A stretch of 64,000 nt of DNA from Chaenocephalus aceratus. Its lineage: Eukaryota > Chordata > Actinopteri > Perciformes > Channichthyidae. The stretch lies in assembly GCA_023974075.1 (NCBI GenBank), contig CM043797.1, forward strand, positions 12,324,178-12,388,177, read 5' to 3'. Positions 1-12,120 of the stretch are shown piece after piece; the stretch's first letter is position 1, and the number at the start of each line of letters is the position of its first letter. The notes under the pieces are model-generated. The model was not told the origin of the DNA. It saw only the letters and a program-made list of their open reading frames with translations, and made no database searches. A program made the position numbers and the translations under genes.

Positions 1-129
1 GGGGAAAGTATTTTTTTTCCAAGTTTTTTTAAAAAATTTTATCACGATAGATACGATATCTCTGAAAAAGCATATCGTGGAGACCTAATATCGTCACGAA
101 GATATATATCGTCATATCGCCCACCCCTA
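1..129. mobile_element. hAT-type MITE, right end only
   Basis: The sequence is AT-rich with repeated ATATCGT/ACGATA motifs and ends in ATCGCCCACCCCTA. This is the terminal inverted repeat (TIR) style of teleost hAT MITEs that begin TAGGGGTGGGCGATA. The left end is cut off by the window edge, so neither the TSD nor the full length can be checked. Confidence 0.55.
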
Positions 130-1636
<1,507 letters not shown>

Positions 1637-1740
1637 CAGGGGTGGCCAACCCGCGGCTCTCGAGCCGTATGCGGCTCTTTGCCTAGTTTCATATTGAATT
1701 GTATATGTGTGAGTTTGGGGGAGAGACACTGACTCCTGAC

Positions 1741-2384
1741 TAGTGTTGCACGGTACCGATACTTGAAAGGTACCGCGATACCCTGCCGTTAAAAACGTTA
1801 CGATTCCTCCGTTTCATTAGTATCGGTACTTTAAGAATGACGGGGGAAAGTACTCCGGTGAGAAAGCGCCGTTTTACTAAGAGCCGTGTGTGTTCAGCGC
1901 TCTGCTTCCACTCCCTGCACTGCAGCCGTGCCTGCAGTCCCTCCCTCTCAAGCACGCTCAAGTGCCTCCCCTCTCTCGTGCACGCGCTAGCTGCCAGAGT
2001 ATGTGAGAAGACGAGAAGCATGGCTGCAAGTGGGAGTGCAACTGCCGCTGCGCCTCGGCTTGTTGACAAAAAAGACGCCAGAAGCTAAATTTGGAAGTAT
2101 TTGAGCTATATCTCTGACAGTGAGGGCAAGCCTATACGGACACCACGAGGCCGGTCTGTGAGACATGTATTAATTTTATTTAATAGGAAATCTTGTATTT
2201 TATTTTATTTATTGTTCTCATTGTTTAAAAGTTTGTGTTATGGTTATGGTTCTGGTGTGAAATAAAGCACAATAATTACATTTAAGACTGTTTCCCTTTT
2301 TTTAAGAAAAGTATCGAAAAAGAATCGGAATCGCAATTCTTGACTTGGTATCGAAAACAAAATGTTGGTATCGTGACAACACTA
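1741..2384 (+). mobile_element. Nested hAT deletion derivative with BED-finger remnant
   Basis: It begins TAGTGTTGCACGGTACC and ends GGTATCGTGACAACACTA, imperfect TIRs. It is flanked by a perfect 8-bp TSD CTCCTGAC (1733-1740 and 2385-2392). Inside it keeps the start of a transposase gene (2020-2163) and an AT-rich tail with AATAAA near 2262, so it looks like an autonomous BED-type hAT that lost most of its coding region. It sits about 100 bp inside the left end of the older 1637-3088 hAT. Confidence 0.88.
2020..2163 (+). pseudogene. hAT transposase N-terminus (BED zinc finger start), broken
   Basis: An ATG at 2020 opens a frame of 22 Ala/Ser-rich codons ending LVDKKDARS, then hits TAA at 2086. 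In the same frame, downstream codons read IWKYLSYISDSEGKP, the W-x-Y/F ... D/S-x-GKP pattern of BED zinc fingers in ZBED/Ac-type hAT transposases. The zinc-binding Cys/His residues and the catalytic domain are absent because the element is internally deleted. It is a fragment, not a gene. That the stop codon replaced a coding triplet is inferred. Confidence 0.6.
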
Positions 2385-2613
2385 CTCCTGACAGTTAAAC
2401 CTGATATTTAGTAGGTCTGTTAAGTATTAACGTAATTTGGCCGGTCAAAGTGGTTTGGGCTCGGATAAAATCGCTCCGTTACTTTCGTCCCGGCTCCCGG
2501 TGTGTATGTGTGGTGTCAGCGTCTAATTTTGATGTGGCCCAAGAGCCAAGCACAATAATATCTGCGATGCAGTGAACTAATCACCTTTGAGGGGGGGGGA
2601 ACCTATCGTTGAT

Positions 2614-2862
2614 CAGTGTTTCCCCTACCATTGTCTTGGAGGGGCGCTGCGCCCCGCCAACGGAGCCCCGCGCCCCCCCTGAAATTCAAGGTGTTTAAAA
2701 AATATATATAATTTTTTTTTAAAAATATATATATAGCACCAAATTGCAAATAATCTATGACTACTGTCACTTTTCACATTGAATATGTGCTCTTTTATTA
2801 AATAAACTAAACGCTTTCATTTGAAGTTGTGAGTTTAGTGTTTTTGACCCTAAGAAACACTG
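2614..2862. mobile_element. Candidate short MITE (CAGTGTTTC ends)
   Basis: The left end CAGTGTTTCCCCTA and right end TTAAGAAACACTG-like sequence form a short inverted terminus (CAGTGTTTC). Inside is a GC-rich block GGGGCGCTGCGCCCC, then AT-rich DNA. No matching TSD is visible, so the boundaries are less certain than for the neighbouring hATs. Confidence 0.45.
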
Positions 2863-3096
2863 ATGCATTAATCAATAACAATAATCCACAGCTCCTCTCT
2901 CTGCTCCAGAGGATTTAAAAAATATATCCTAATGCCACAAAAATGCATCAGTGACGTGGTTTGAAATCTTGTCTCCAGAAAACAAGAAACTGAAACAAGC
3001 GGTATCAGTGACTGTGTGCTTGATGTGGCTCTTTGCAGTAACAGAGAAACAATGTGGCTCTTAACCTCTGGCTGGTTGGCCACCCCTGGCCTAGCC

Positions 3097-5374
3097 GGTT
3101 GATGAAATGAAAAATGAAAGGAAATAGAAGTTACTCTTTTGACACATTTTCACTGCATGGTTCTTCCAAACTCTGCCCGTTTTGATAGCACCCTGTCTCA
3201 AGTGTGTCCAGTTTCCCCTTCGCTTATATGAGAGGACAGAGTGAAAAGCCTGCAGACCGCTGTTTGGCCGGACACAGACCAAACAAGAGTCATCGCTAAG
3301 GTTACAGGACTGCACAAACTTGTTTTTTGTGCGCAAACAACGTATTCTTTCTCTTGACCCAGATTGATTGTTTTTTTTAAAGGCAGCATGCCAAACTATG
3401 CTGTATATACAATTGATCAAGTGGAGGTTTTTGTTTGTTTGGTTGCAGATTAAAGGATTCTACAAGTGTGACGTTGTTACGGTCGCTAAGGGGATCATCA
3501 GATCAACCCGCTTGCACTCACAAGGGGTAGCCAACTATCCGCAGTGTGAAACAAAATACACAGGAGCAACTGGGGAAATAAATAGGTGTATCATGCAGTG
3601 AAAACACACCAATATATAGAATGGATCTGTGCTTAAGATCAGAGGTTTTTTTCACTGTGATTTAATTTCATCTTAACTCTTCCTTAAAAGGGCACAAGAG
3701 ACATTTTTGACAGTCATTTGCAGAAACAGGGGTTAAGGGCAGGACTAGATGCCAAGAGCGACTTTGTTTTAAAGTTCAGAAGTGGATAGGCGAAGACTGA
3801 AAAACTAAAACTGAGGGTCACTTGTGTTCTCAGACTGCCACAACGCTAAAAGACCCTTCGGTGCAGCCGGTGCCCTTTTCATTTGTGTCACCCCGACCCC
3901 TCAAACAGCCTGAGTCCACCACTGCTAATGCAACCCAATGCTAGCCCTTGAGGATAACTGGTCTTATTATTCGTTGTATTAGTTCTAGTGCTGAAAGCTG
4001 TTGATCACATCTATGCTCCTGGGGCAAACCAACGCCCAGATCCACACCTTAACTCATGTAACTGCCAGCTTAAAGGTCTTATGTGACGGGAAGGGATGGC
4101 TGGATCGCCTTCAAATCTGTCATCACATTTTACTAACTGGGATCAAAAAGGTGAGTCATCAGCAGAATGATGAAAGGTTACAGGGAGAGCAGCGGGAGGA
4201 AGGGTGGATGTGTCTTTGGAAATGTATTCAACAGATAATTATAGCTCTAAGACTCATAGCCTAATAACAGGGTCTTTTTTGTCCCCGTATAAGACTCTTC
4301 CACCACATGCTGAATTGTATTGTACCAAAATATCCAAGGTTCTCTGTTGATTTACTGACTGGATCAAATCTGGCGCTGCTCTGGAATGCAGCACGGATAC
4401 ACAAAAACACATTAACTGGACAAATATGCCGCCACACCTCACAAGCGTACGCATCCATCTCTCATTACTGACTCACCGGGAGCTGCTATATTACGTGGAA
4501 GTGTGAACACCTGCCGCTATGTGGAGATGTTAGCAAGAGAGAGGGAGTGGAAGTCAGGAAAAGGGAGAGACGGAGGAAAAGCACAGACGAATACAGTAAA
4601 TAGAAAACGGCAGCAGGGGACGCGCGCCGATTGGCTTACGTCCCAGCTTGACATATTATTCTCAAATGAACGCAGACTGTAATGCAATAAAGAACGGGCG
4701 AGCGGCGGCGGGAACGCAGGAGAGACAGGCCTGCCACCACCAGAAGCTTGTCAAAAGCAGTGTGGGCTGAGGATCATTTAGCTCGTATTCACCCATTACT
4801 GCAAACACACACCAGTCGGCCTCCAGCACACACACATGTTATATTAGCCTGCTCTGTGTTGAAAGCCAAGTTTCCCATAAAAACAAGCTGAGACACGATA
4901 GTGGAAAAAAACACATGGAACATCTCATGCACACACAAACTAACACTCCCTTTTAACCTCGTAACAGATAAATATACTTATAAGTCTGGATCTCTAATGA
5001 GAAACACACACGTACACATTAGAGGTAAATCTGTTTTATAATCTGTCTTGATAGATTGTTTAGCTCAGGCAATTTCCAAAGCTGTGAAAGCAGTTTTTTC
5101 TTTAAGAATAAAAACTGAAATTGAGATTGGATAGTGTGCAAAAGAAGCCTGGTGTCTTCAATAATGCTGACTGTTTGCATACACTGGCAGAGAAGATTGC
5201 AAATAACTAAGAGTACTTGCTTAAACTTACAAACACAACACAGATAATGAGTTTTGAGAAAGTTCCCCCTGGACCGGTACGGGTCAGTTATTACATGACC
5301 TTACCACACTGCATCTTGGCAAGATCCAAAGAAGCTAATCCAATCTGTGTATTTGTGTGTGTATGAGAATGTAA
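3097..5374. other. Unique intronic sequence, no gene seen
   Basis: No repeat termini or conserved coding potential was recognised. GC content rises near 4600-4740 (GACGCGCGCCG, GAGCGGCGGCGGG), which could be a regulatory patch, but no specific site can be supported. Confidence 0.35.
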
Positions 5375-5397
5375 GTGTGTGTGTGTGTGTGTGTGTG
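5375..5397. repeat. Short (GT)n microsatellite
   Basis: About 11 GT units, immediately preceded by an interrupted GT stretch. Confidence 0.9.
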
Positions 5398-6282
5398 GTC
5401 TCAGGTCAACCACTCAGGGCAGCATGAGCAGCAGTGTGTGGACACATTACAAGAGGGTAGTGGGGAAAGTAGAACATTGAAAAGGGGAGAGAGTCCTCGT
5501 GATGAACAGGTTAGTTGGATATGCTTGGCTGACATATCTGACAAACATCATTTCTGGTAACTGGCCCACATTACATACAACAGCAGCTTGACTGTCTCGA
5601 AACAGATCAGGCCTCACTGAGCAATGGCAACTAGTCTAATTTTGGCAGAGGTATGGTGGAGCCATCCTCACAGTCTGGCCTTTATAAAAACAGCTCCAGA
5701 ATGAGGCTCCGGTCAGGAGGACACGTGGGTTCCCACTTCCCAGCATGCTTAGTGTCCATGTGACTGTGCAGAGAAATGCCTGGCATCGTTAACCCACCTA
5801 ATCCTTCCCTGTGGTGACTTATATACTTACAGGCAGTGGTGAGAAAGCCACATGCACAGGCGCTCCTTCGTCTCATTTATAGATACAATATTTAGGGACA
5901 TAAAATCAACATTGATTTCCTTGTCTTATTGCATGCAATAAAAAGTGTTGTATGAGGGAAGCCGTGGTTATGACAATAACAGTGTTGAGATAATCTGGAG
6001 GGGAGCAATTACAGCATGTCTTTATTAGCTTTTATTATAGCGTATAAGAGTGTGTTCTTGTTTATTTTGTCTTGTGTTTGCTACTGAAACAACTGCATTT
6101 CCCAGTAGGATAGTTCAACATGCCCAATATATAAAATTGAATGCCTCATATAAAAAAAAAACTACAAATGTATGCAGAAGTTAGAGTTATTGATCAATGA
6201 ATACTCTGCCAGGTGCTAAGATTTCTGGTTGCTTAAGAAATAAACTGAATATGTTTTCAAGTGTTCAAAAGCACCGGGTTTT
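5398..6282. other. Unique intronic sequence, no feature seen
   Basis: AT-rich non-coding DNA. Nothing beyond chance short open frames was seen. Confidence 0.35.
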
Positions 6283-7073
6283 CCTCTTCACACCGCAGCG
6301 GAGCAGCCTCTTAGCTCCGGAATCCGGTTCGTTTCAAGCACCAAAAAATTGTCCGGCCAGAGCAAAAGCACCACACGTCACGCTTACGTCGAGGCGGGGG
6401 CAGAGACAGATCAACTCCTGAACAACAACAAAAAGCCCGCGTTTTATCCAGTTTGTACACAACGATGGAGAAACTTAACAAGAGTTTCAGTGTTTTCTGC
6501 CATAGACTGTGTATATAAAGGTTTCTGCTCATGGTGAAGCAACGTGTCTGCATGTTAAGGTGGAACCTGAGCATTCACGTTGATCACCTCTCATTATAAA
6601 TCTATAAATATGAAACTGTACTTCACGTGTTCATTTGAGAACAGCTGTTTCATACCTGGGTGAAGGTTACAGTTCATTTAAATGAAAGATACAACGTTAC
6701 TCCACACTCATGGTTCAGTCCACCTTAAGAAATAAGACCGACCTCGGAAGCAGTTGTGTTTTAAAAAAAAAAAAACTTTATTGACACAAGTACACTTTTT
6801 TTATAAGAATATAACTAAACCACAGAAATGACTCCGGAAAAGCTGCAGATAGAGCCATAAGAAATTAATGCAACTGATTTAATCCGCGCGGTTTGGCTTT
6901 ATGAAGCAGGCACGCAAACGGTTACGTCACGACGCAAACGATGACGCAACGACGCATTACCAGTCGGACTCTGGGCGGTGTGAAAAGAGCCAGAGCTAAA
7001 CCGAAGAACTGGTTCTGAACCGGAAAAGCTCTAGCACGGAGCTTGAACCGGAGTTGCGTTGGTGTGAATGAGG
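6283..7073. mobile_element. Candidate Harbinger-like MITE
   Basis: The left end CCTCTTCACACCGCAG and right end TTGGTGTGAATGAGG are inverted relatives (CCTC-TTCACACC). The inside has CCGGTTC/GAACCGG motifs and two ACGTCACG-like tracts. Style and length match teleost TTCACACC MITEs such as those at 8530 and 56437. No TSD could be assigned with confidence. Confidence 0.45.
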
Positions 7074-8374
7074 TAAGCGAGATAGGGGTATAACATGTCT
7101 ATATGAATGATAGCTGGTAATTGATCCACAAAAATAAGTTTCTCTATCTTGGTTTTCATCTGTGGTCATCTTGGTGGAGCCAGAATTGACATGAGAGGGT
7201 TCAGTGCAAATGAATGCTAAACAAAACATTTGTAGGCGTCCAAATGTCACAATTAACTTTCATTATCTGAAAACACACTGTTAAACAGTAAAAAATGTTA
7301 GTCAATAATACGGACACCCAAATCGATCAATGCCATGGTGGCAACCTGTCAATCACAAGGTTGCCCCGCCTCCAAACTCTGTTAAGTGTCGTCTGTTTTA
7401 CTCCAAGTGGAACGATGGATTACAAAACAAACATTAAGCTGTATTGGAAAAGATTCAAACAAGGGATTGTAATTTATCAGGGAATTGTTTATGAGATAAT
7501 AAAACAAGTAGAGCCATTTTTTTCATAGACTTCTATGCAATCTGATTATATTTTTGGAATTGCTTTAAGCCATTTGAAATAATTCACTTCTGCATTGGCT
7601 TTACATTTTAGACCCAGAGGTTGCCCCATTATATTTACCAGTCTATTGGTCTTGTCATTCAGTGTCAATGCTAAATCTATATAATCTTTTTGACTACATC
7701 ATTTCTATAATCATGTTTATTAGAGACCATCATAGACGTTTCCCTGCTCAGTGATGGAGGTCTGTAATACCTAACACCCTTTTATAGGTCTATCAATACC
7801 CATAAACACACGCCAAATTAGGTTGTGTGACATTATTGTGATTCCTCCCAGAGGTGAAGCCATCGCCACACTCACAGTTCAACAGATGAGAGGGGGAGGG
7901 GGACATTCTGCGAAGAAGGGACAGTGAATGACATTTCCTGCTAACAAAACACCTCCACCACCTCCAACCCTCCAAAGGGCAGGCAATGAAAAACAGAATA
8001 ATAAAAAGAAAAAGGTGTCATGTTCTTAGACTCGGATTCAAAAGGGCAACCTCTCACTGCAATGCAAATGAGCTCCTCTATCTCAGTGAAATGTCCTTTT
8101 GTCTACCCCATTTCAAGTGTCCTGGGACTACACTGCAATTGCCCTATGAGTCACCACTCCTACAGATTAGCAAACAGTGGGGTCCAGTCAGTGCCACTTT
8201 CCCTCCAAAGGAAACAACTTAAATCTGTGAAATGTACAGTGTCACATAAACTCTGTGGCATCTCTCACTCCTTCTCAGAAGGCTGTCTCTTCTCTTAAAG
8301 CGGTTACTGAGTACTTTGTTCCTGTATGGAACATTTTAGTACAGTTATTTGTTCAAAAACTATAAACAAGACGT
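7074..8374. other. Unique intronic sequence, no feature seen
   Basis: Non-coding DNA with no recognised repeat ends or exon-like structure. Confidence 0.35.
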
Positions 8375-8529
8375 CAGAGATGGAAGAAGAACTCAGATCC
8401 TTTACTTGAGTAAAAGTATAAATACTATGTTCTTAAAATACACCTTTATAAGTAGAAGTCTGAAGTATCAAATGTTACTTTAGTAGAAGTGCAGAACTAA
8501 TATCAGCTCAAAAGTAAAAGTACTCAATT

Positions 8530-9169
8530 CACACCAAGTACTTTGCCGTACTTAGTTCCCAGCACCTAGTTCCCCTATGGAACTAAGAGCCGATCGCGTT
8601 CACACCGGAATAATTTCCCTGAGGGAAGATTACGCAAATGAAGCCGCTGACGTCACTTCTTCTGCTTTGGGTTTACTGGCAGACCGCAAACAACTTCACG
8701 GCGTATACTGCCACCCGAAGTCCCCGGCCGGAAGTCCCCGGAGTTGGGGACTGGCTTCAGTAGAAGCTGCTGGGAGTCCCAGCAGCTTCTACTGAAGCCT
8801 TCCGATTAAATCGCCAGAACGCCGACACCTCCTCGTCCTATCACTCTACCGCTCCCATGTTTTCTTTTGTGTTGCCATAAGTTAGTCTCTCTGCGTTTGT
8901 GCGCTGGGCGAATGCTAATGCTAATAATGCGAGGATAATAAAATGGTGGCTCTACAAAACATTTCAGAGTTTTACGGGGCGTGGTTTAATATTCGCCTAG
9001 CCAATCAGAACTGAGGCACAGCAGAGTACCACCTCTCAGCAGGCACTAAAAATGGGGGGTAAAAGTTCCCGGCACTAAGTACTCTTTTTGGTGTGAACGC
9101 GACATAAGGGGTACTAACGGAACTAAACGGGAAAAGTACGGGGAAAAGTACTCCGGTGTGAACGCGCCT
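8530..9169. mobile_element. Nested Harbinger-like MITE (GGCGCGTTCACACC ends)
   Basis: The right end GGTGTGAACGCGCCT matches the family end seen at 56437-62851. The left end is shortened and starts within TTCACACC. ATT lies at both borders, consistent with a 3-bp TSD. The body aligns by eye, in reverse orientation, with the copy split at 56437-62851. That comparison shows an extra inverted duplication here (8753-8799). Confidence 0.7.
8753..8799. repeat. Perfect 47-bp palindrome (23-bp arms, 1-nt loop)
   Basis: GGCTTCAGTAGAAGCTGCTG and its continuation is followed, after one G, by the exact reverse complement. The related MITE copy at 56437 carries only one arm, so the palindrome arose by inverted duplication after the family diverged. 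Confidence 0.95.
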
Positions 9170-9475
9170 ATTGTGCATAATGGCGCACTTTCACAAAATG
9201 ATATTCTTTGTATTATATTATCCTGTTTTTATCACTTCCAAAAACATATCACGGTATTTTAACGTTTTTGTCACTGGGAAGCCAAAATTAGTTAATATTA
9301 ATACTTTGTTTTATTTATGTATTTTGGTAGTGCAGTACTGCTTCCAAAAAGGTGGTGGGGTGGAAGTATAAAGTATGATAACATGAAAATACTCAAGTAA
9401 AGTAAATGTCGGAATAGTAATTTAATATTGTACTTGAGTAAATGTACTTAGTTGCTCTCCACCACTGCTTGACGT

Positions 9476-10240
9476 ATTCACAGAAACCATTGTAATTGTA
9501 AGGTTGTGTGTTGGCTATAGTTTGATGTGACAGGAAGATGCTCCACAGAAAGCCGAACATGATGTTTCTCTTCAGTAGCGGCCACCTCTGCCTGATTCAT
9601 TAACCTCCCATCATTCATAGCAAGACGTGACCGGACGGGAGAGGAAAGTTCGCTGTTCATCCTGCCCTGAACTGTCACAGGGGAGCGGAAAAAGTCGCCA
9701 CACACCCAACGCCCACCTCGTCGACAATGGCACGGCCATGACACGCCAGTACCAGCCCGGTTCAGACTGTAAGCCTATTTGTAATCCTTTCCGCTCAACC
9801 TGTGCTTGATTGGACATGCCTTTGTTAATGAGACTGTGTGGAGCTGTTCCAAAGTGTGAAACACTGGCTAGACCATTGACGCCGCCGTGTCCTATATTCT
9901 CCTTTTATGTCTCAAGGCACACAAATTAAAAAGAGGATAGGAGTTGATCAAGCATGAGTACTTCAAAGTGATGAAAGATCTGAGGGACACTCAAGACATT
10001 TCTACCTGTTTGACAACTGATATCAGTAGCTTGTGTTTACATTAGCCTGCACCATTCCCAGTACCTGATTCTGAGTTTGGTATTGTTTGATTTGAACTGT
10101 ACTGCTCTTAAGTGCACATTTATTTGAACAGATATTGATGTATGCATGGGTAGGTCTCCATTGTTAAACTAAAAAGGACCAAATACATTTAAATTGCCAC
10201 TGGTGATGTTGTCAGTATTATAACTGTTATAACCCATCTG
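9476..10240. other. Unique intronic sequence, no feature seen
   Basis: No recognised repeat or exon between the hAT element and the LINE tail. Confidence 0.35.
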
Positions 10241-10497
10241 TTGCTCTCCCTGAGGTTTCTCCCATTTTTCCCTTTAAACTGTGTGTTTTCTCTGGAAGTT
10301 TTTCCTTGTACGATGTGAGGGTCTAAGGATAGAGGGTGTCGTTTTTCTCATACTGATATTCTGAACAATCTGTGCTGTTGTATTTGCTGTAAAGTGTCTC
10401 TACTGTAGGCTAATTTTATTATATGTACAGCACTTTGGCTCGACCAAAAATCGTTTATAAATGTGCTATATAAATAAAACTTGATTTGATTTGATAA
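10241..10497 (+). mobile_element. LINE 3' tail (L2/Maui-like)
   Basis: The run from CTCTCCCTGAGGTTTCTCCC through TTTTCCTTGTACGATGTGAGG to TATAAATAAAACTTGATTTGATTTGATAA matches the general form of dispersed teleost LINE 3' ends with a short terminal tandem repeat. No reverse-transcriptase frame is present, so this is a 5'-truncated insertion. Assignment to the L2 clade is from memory of the tail style. Confidence 0.6.
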
Positions 10498-10589
10498 CAA
10501 ACACAACTACCGTAATAAAAATGAATAGTATTATTATTCTCATAAGAGATAAGAATAAGAGATAACATTGAGGTTACAACTCTAATGTT

Positions 10590-10839
10590 AAAGGGGCCCT
10601 ACTTTGCTAAATTACAGGGAAACCAGAGCTCAGTCAGCTCTGATTGGCTAGCTGGCAGTCGGCTCCTTAGCCTATCACGTACAATCATTGTGTTGCAAAG
10701 CTAGTCAATAGAAGCCAGAGTGTTACGTAATGATGTCACTATGTTACGGAAGTAAACAAAGGAGTCCATTTACATGCACACAACTATATATCACACTACA
10801 GAAAAGGGACAACCCCAAAAAGCATAATAGGACCTCTTT
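10590..10839. mobile_element. Short MITE, copy 1 (AAAGGGGCCCTA ... TAGGACCTCTTT)
   Basis: The ends are imperfect inverted repeats (AAAGGGGCCCTACTTTGC against the complement of GCATAATAGGACCTCTTT). The body, CAGAGCTCAGTCAGCTCTGATTGGCTAG..., recurs at 22975-23264, which shows it is a dispersed repeat. It has no coding capacity. Confidence 0.7.
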
Positions 10840-10926
10840 AAATATACAAACAAATTATAAAAAATACACAAATTTGAAAAAACTTTCCAATAAATATACA
10901 CTCTCAAAGGAGGTTGTTAGTATTAA

Positions 10927-12116
10927 GGCGAGACACCCCAGGTGAATAGGGTAATTTTATTAACTTAAAGGTATCAGCTAGAAATTTCTCCAGTTAATTA
11001 CTTACAATAAGGCAATTGTCTTTTGTATTACAAGTTTTCTGAAATAGCATGTTTAAATATGCAAATTACCCATTATCTCATTAAATATGCACATATTTTA
11101 ACACATTTCAGGAATCGAAATCTGAACTTTGGATAAAGCCAGGTTCAAAATGATTGTTTCATTTTGTAGTCATATTAGTATCTAAGGCTTTTACAGAAGG
11201 GATATTGGATATCTCTTTTTATCACTCCATAAAACAGAAAATACTGTCAACAGCCCTACAATATCCATTTTCGCCATGTTTTTAGGTGTACAATGTTGTA
11301 TAATTCAGGCTATGAATGATATATGAACAAACCCTTCTGTAAAAGCCTTCATAATATTGATACTGGAATATAACTGGAAGGTTTGGTGTATCTACGTGCT
11401 ACTAAAGTTGAAATTTCCAACTCAGAGTAGGAGAAAAAACTCATTTTGAGAAAACGACCATTAAAGAGTGCAGTGAGGCGCTAGCTAAACCCTCCTGTTC
11501 TTTGGATGATAGCTTACGCATCGACGCACTCCGTGAAGGTATTTCATGTTCGGGGTCATTTGTTTTTTGTATAACCTTTCTTCGTGCAAGTGACAATTGT
11601 TGTCGTCTTCTCTGTGAAAGTTTTTTTCGCCGTTCTTTTGGCATTTTGAGATTTCAATTTCTAGCTGAAAGCTAACCAGGAAGTGTTTTAGCACACCACT
11701 TGACGCATCTGAACGAATCACGTTGTCAGAAATTGACACCAGCCAATGAGATTTCGTTTCTTGGTTTAAGACCCCTTTGTGCTTTCACGATTGGTTGCTG
11801 ATACAAAGGAAATAACCATATTTGGATCCGATGAGATTGTGCAGGAGAGACACAGCTTTCCAGCGATACCTCTGTTGACATGGTGCACACAGCGGTCGTG
11901 GTACTTTATGTTACGTTAGAATGCTAACTTTTGGTGAATTTAGGAGAACTCTACATACGCAAATAGACAAACTATAGTAAAATAAACACTTATGTGTATA
12001 TTGTACGTTTTCCTTCCAAAGGCCTGAAAGAAAACATGTTATGGAATCAAAATAGCACAAAATCTCAAAATTGGCCAGTACTTGAAAAACGATGTTTTTG
12101 CCTGCCGTGTCTCGCC
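10927..12116. mobile_element. piggyBac-like non-autonomous element (TTAA TSD)
   Basis: Perfect terminal inverted repeats GGCGAGACAC/GTGTCTCGCC are flanked on both sides by TTAA (10923-10926 and 12117-12120), the obligate piggyBac target. The body is AT-rich with ATATGCAAATTA-type repeats. No DDE transposase is present. The minus strand holds a small very basic open frame (11441-11644) and a possible upstream-extended frame. The TTAA duplication would also fit Kolobok, so the superfamily is provisional. Confidence 0.75.
11441..11644 (-). CDS. Small basic ORF inside piggyBac-like element, unrecognised
   Basis: A 67-residue frame beginning MPKERRKKLSQRRRQQLS, with about 18 Lys/Arg residues, mostly in the first half. 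The N-terminus could be a DNA-binding or nuclear-localisation segment. I do not recognise the family. It may be a remnant of an accessory frame of the autonomous parent element, or chance. No splice sites or other copies are visible in the window. Confidence 0.25.
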   Translation of the reverse strand: MPKERRKKLSQRRRQQLSLARRKVIQKTNDPEHEIPSRSASMRKLSSKEQEGLASASLHSLMVVFSK

Positions 12117-12120
12117 TTAA

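Larger units (their letters stand above)
1637..3088. mobile_element. Non-autonomous hAT element (CAGGGGTGGCCAAC TIRs)
   Basis: It begins CAGGGGTGGCCAAC and ends GTTGGCCACCCCTG, perfect 14-bp TIRs. The flanking octamers GCCTAGTC (1629-1636) and GCCTAGCC (3089-3096) agree at 7 of 8 positions, as expected for an old hAT TSD. The inside repeats TGTGGCTCTT/AAGAGCC motifs and has no transposase frame. A second hAT (1741-2384) and probably a third element (2614-2862) are nested in it. Confidence 0.85.
8375..9467. mobile_element. hAT-type element (tandem 'GTACTTGAGTAAA' family)
   Basis: It starts CAGAGATGGAAGAAGAACTC and ends CTCTCCACCACTG. The flanking octamers CAAGACGT (8367-8374) and CTTGACGT (9468-9475) agree at 6 of 8 positions. 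Subterminal repeats such as TTTACTTGAGTAAAAGTA are shared with the copies at 17897-18365 and 48277. A Harbinger-like MITE has inserted at about 8530-9169. Confidence 0.75.
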
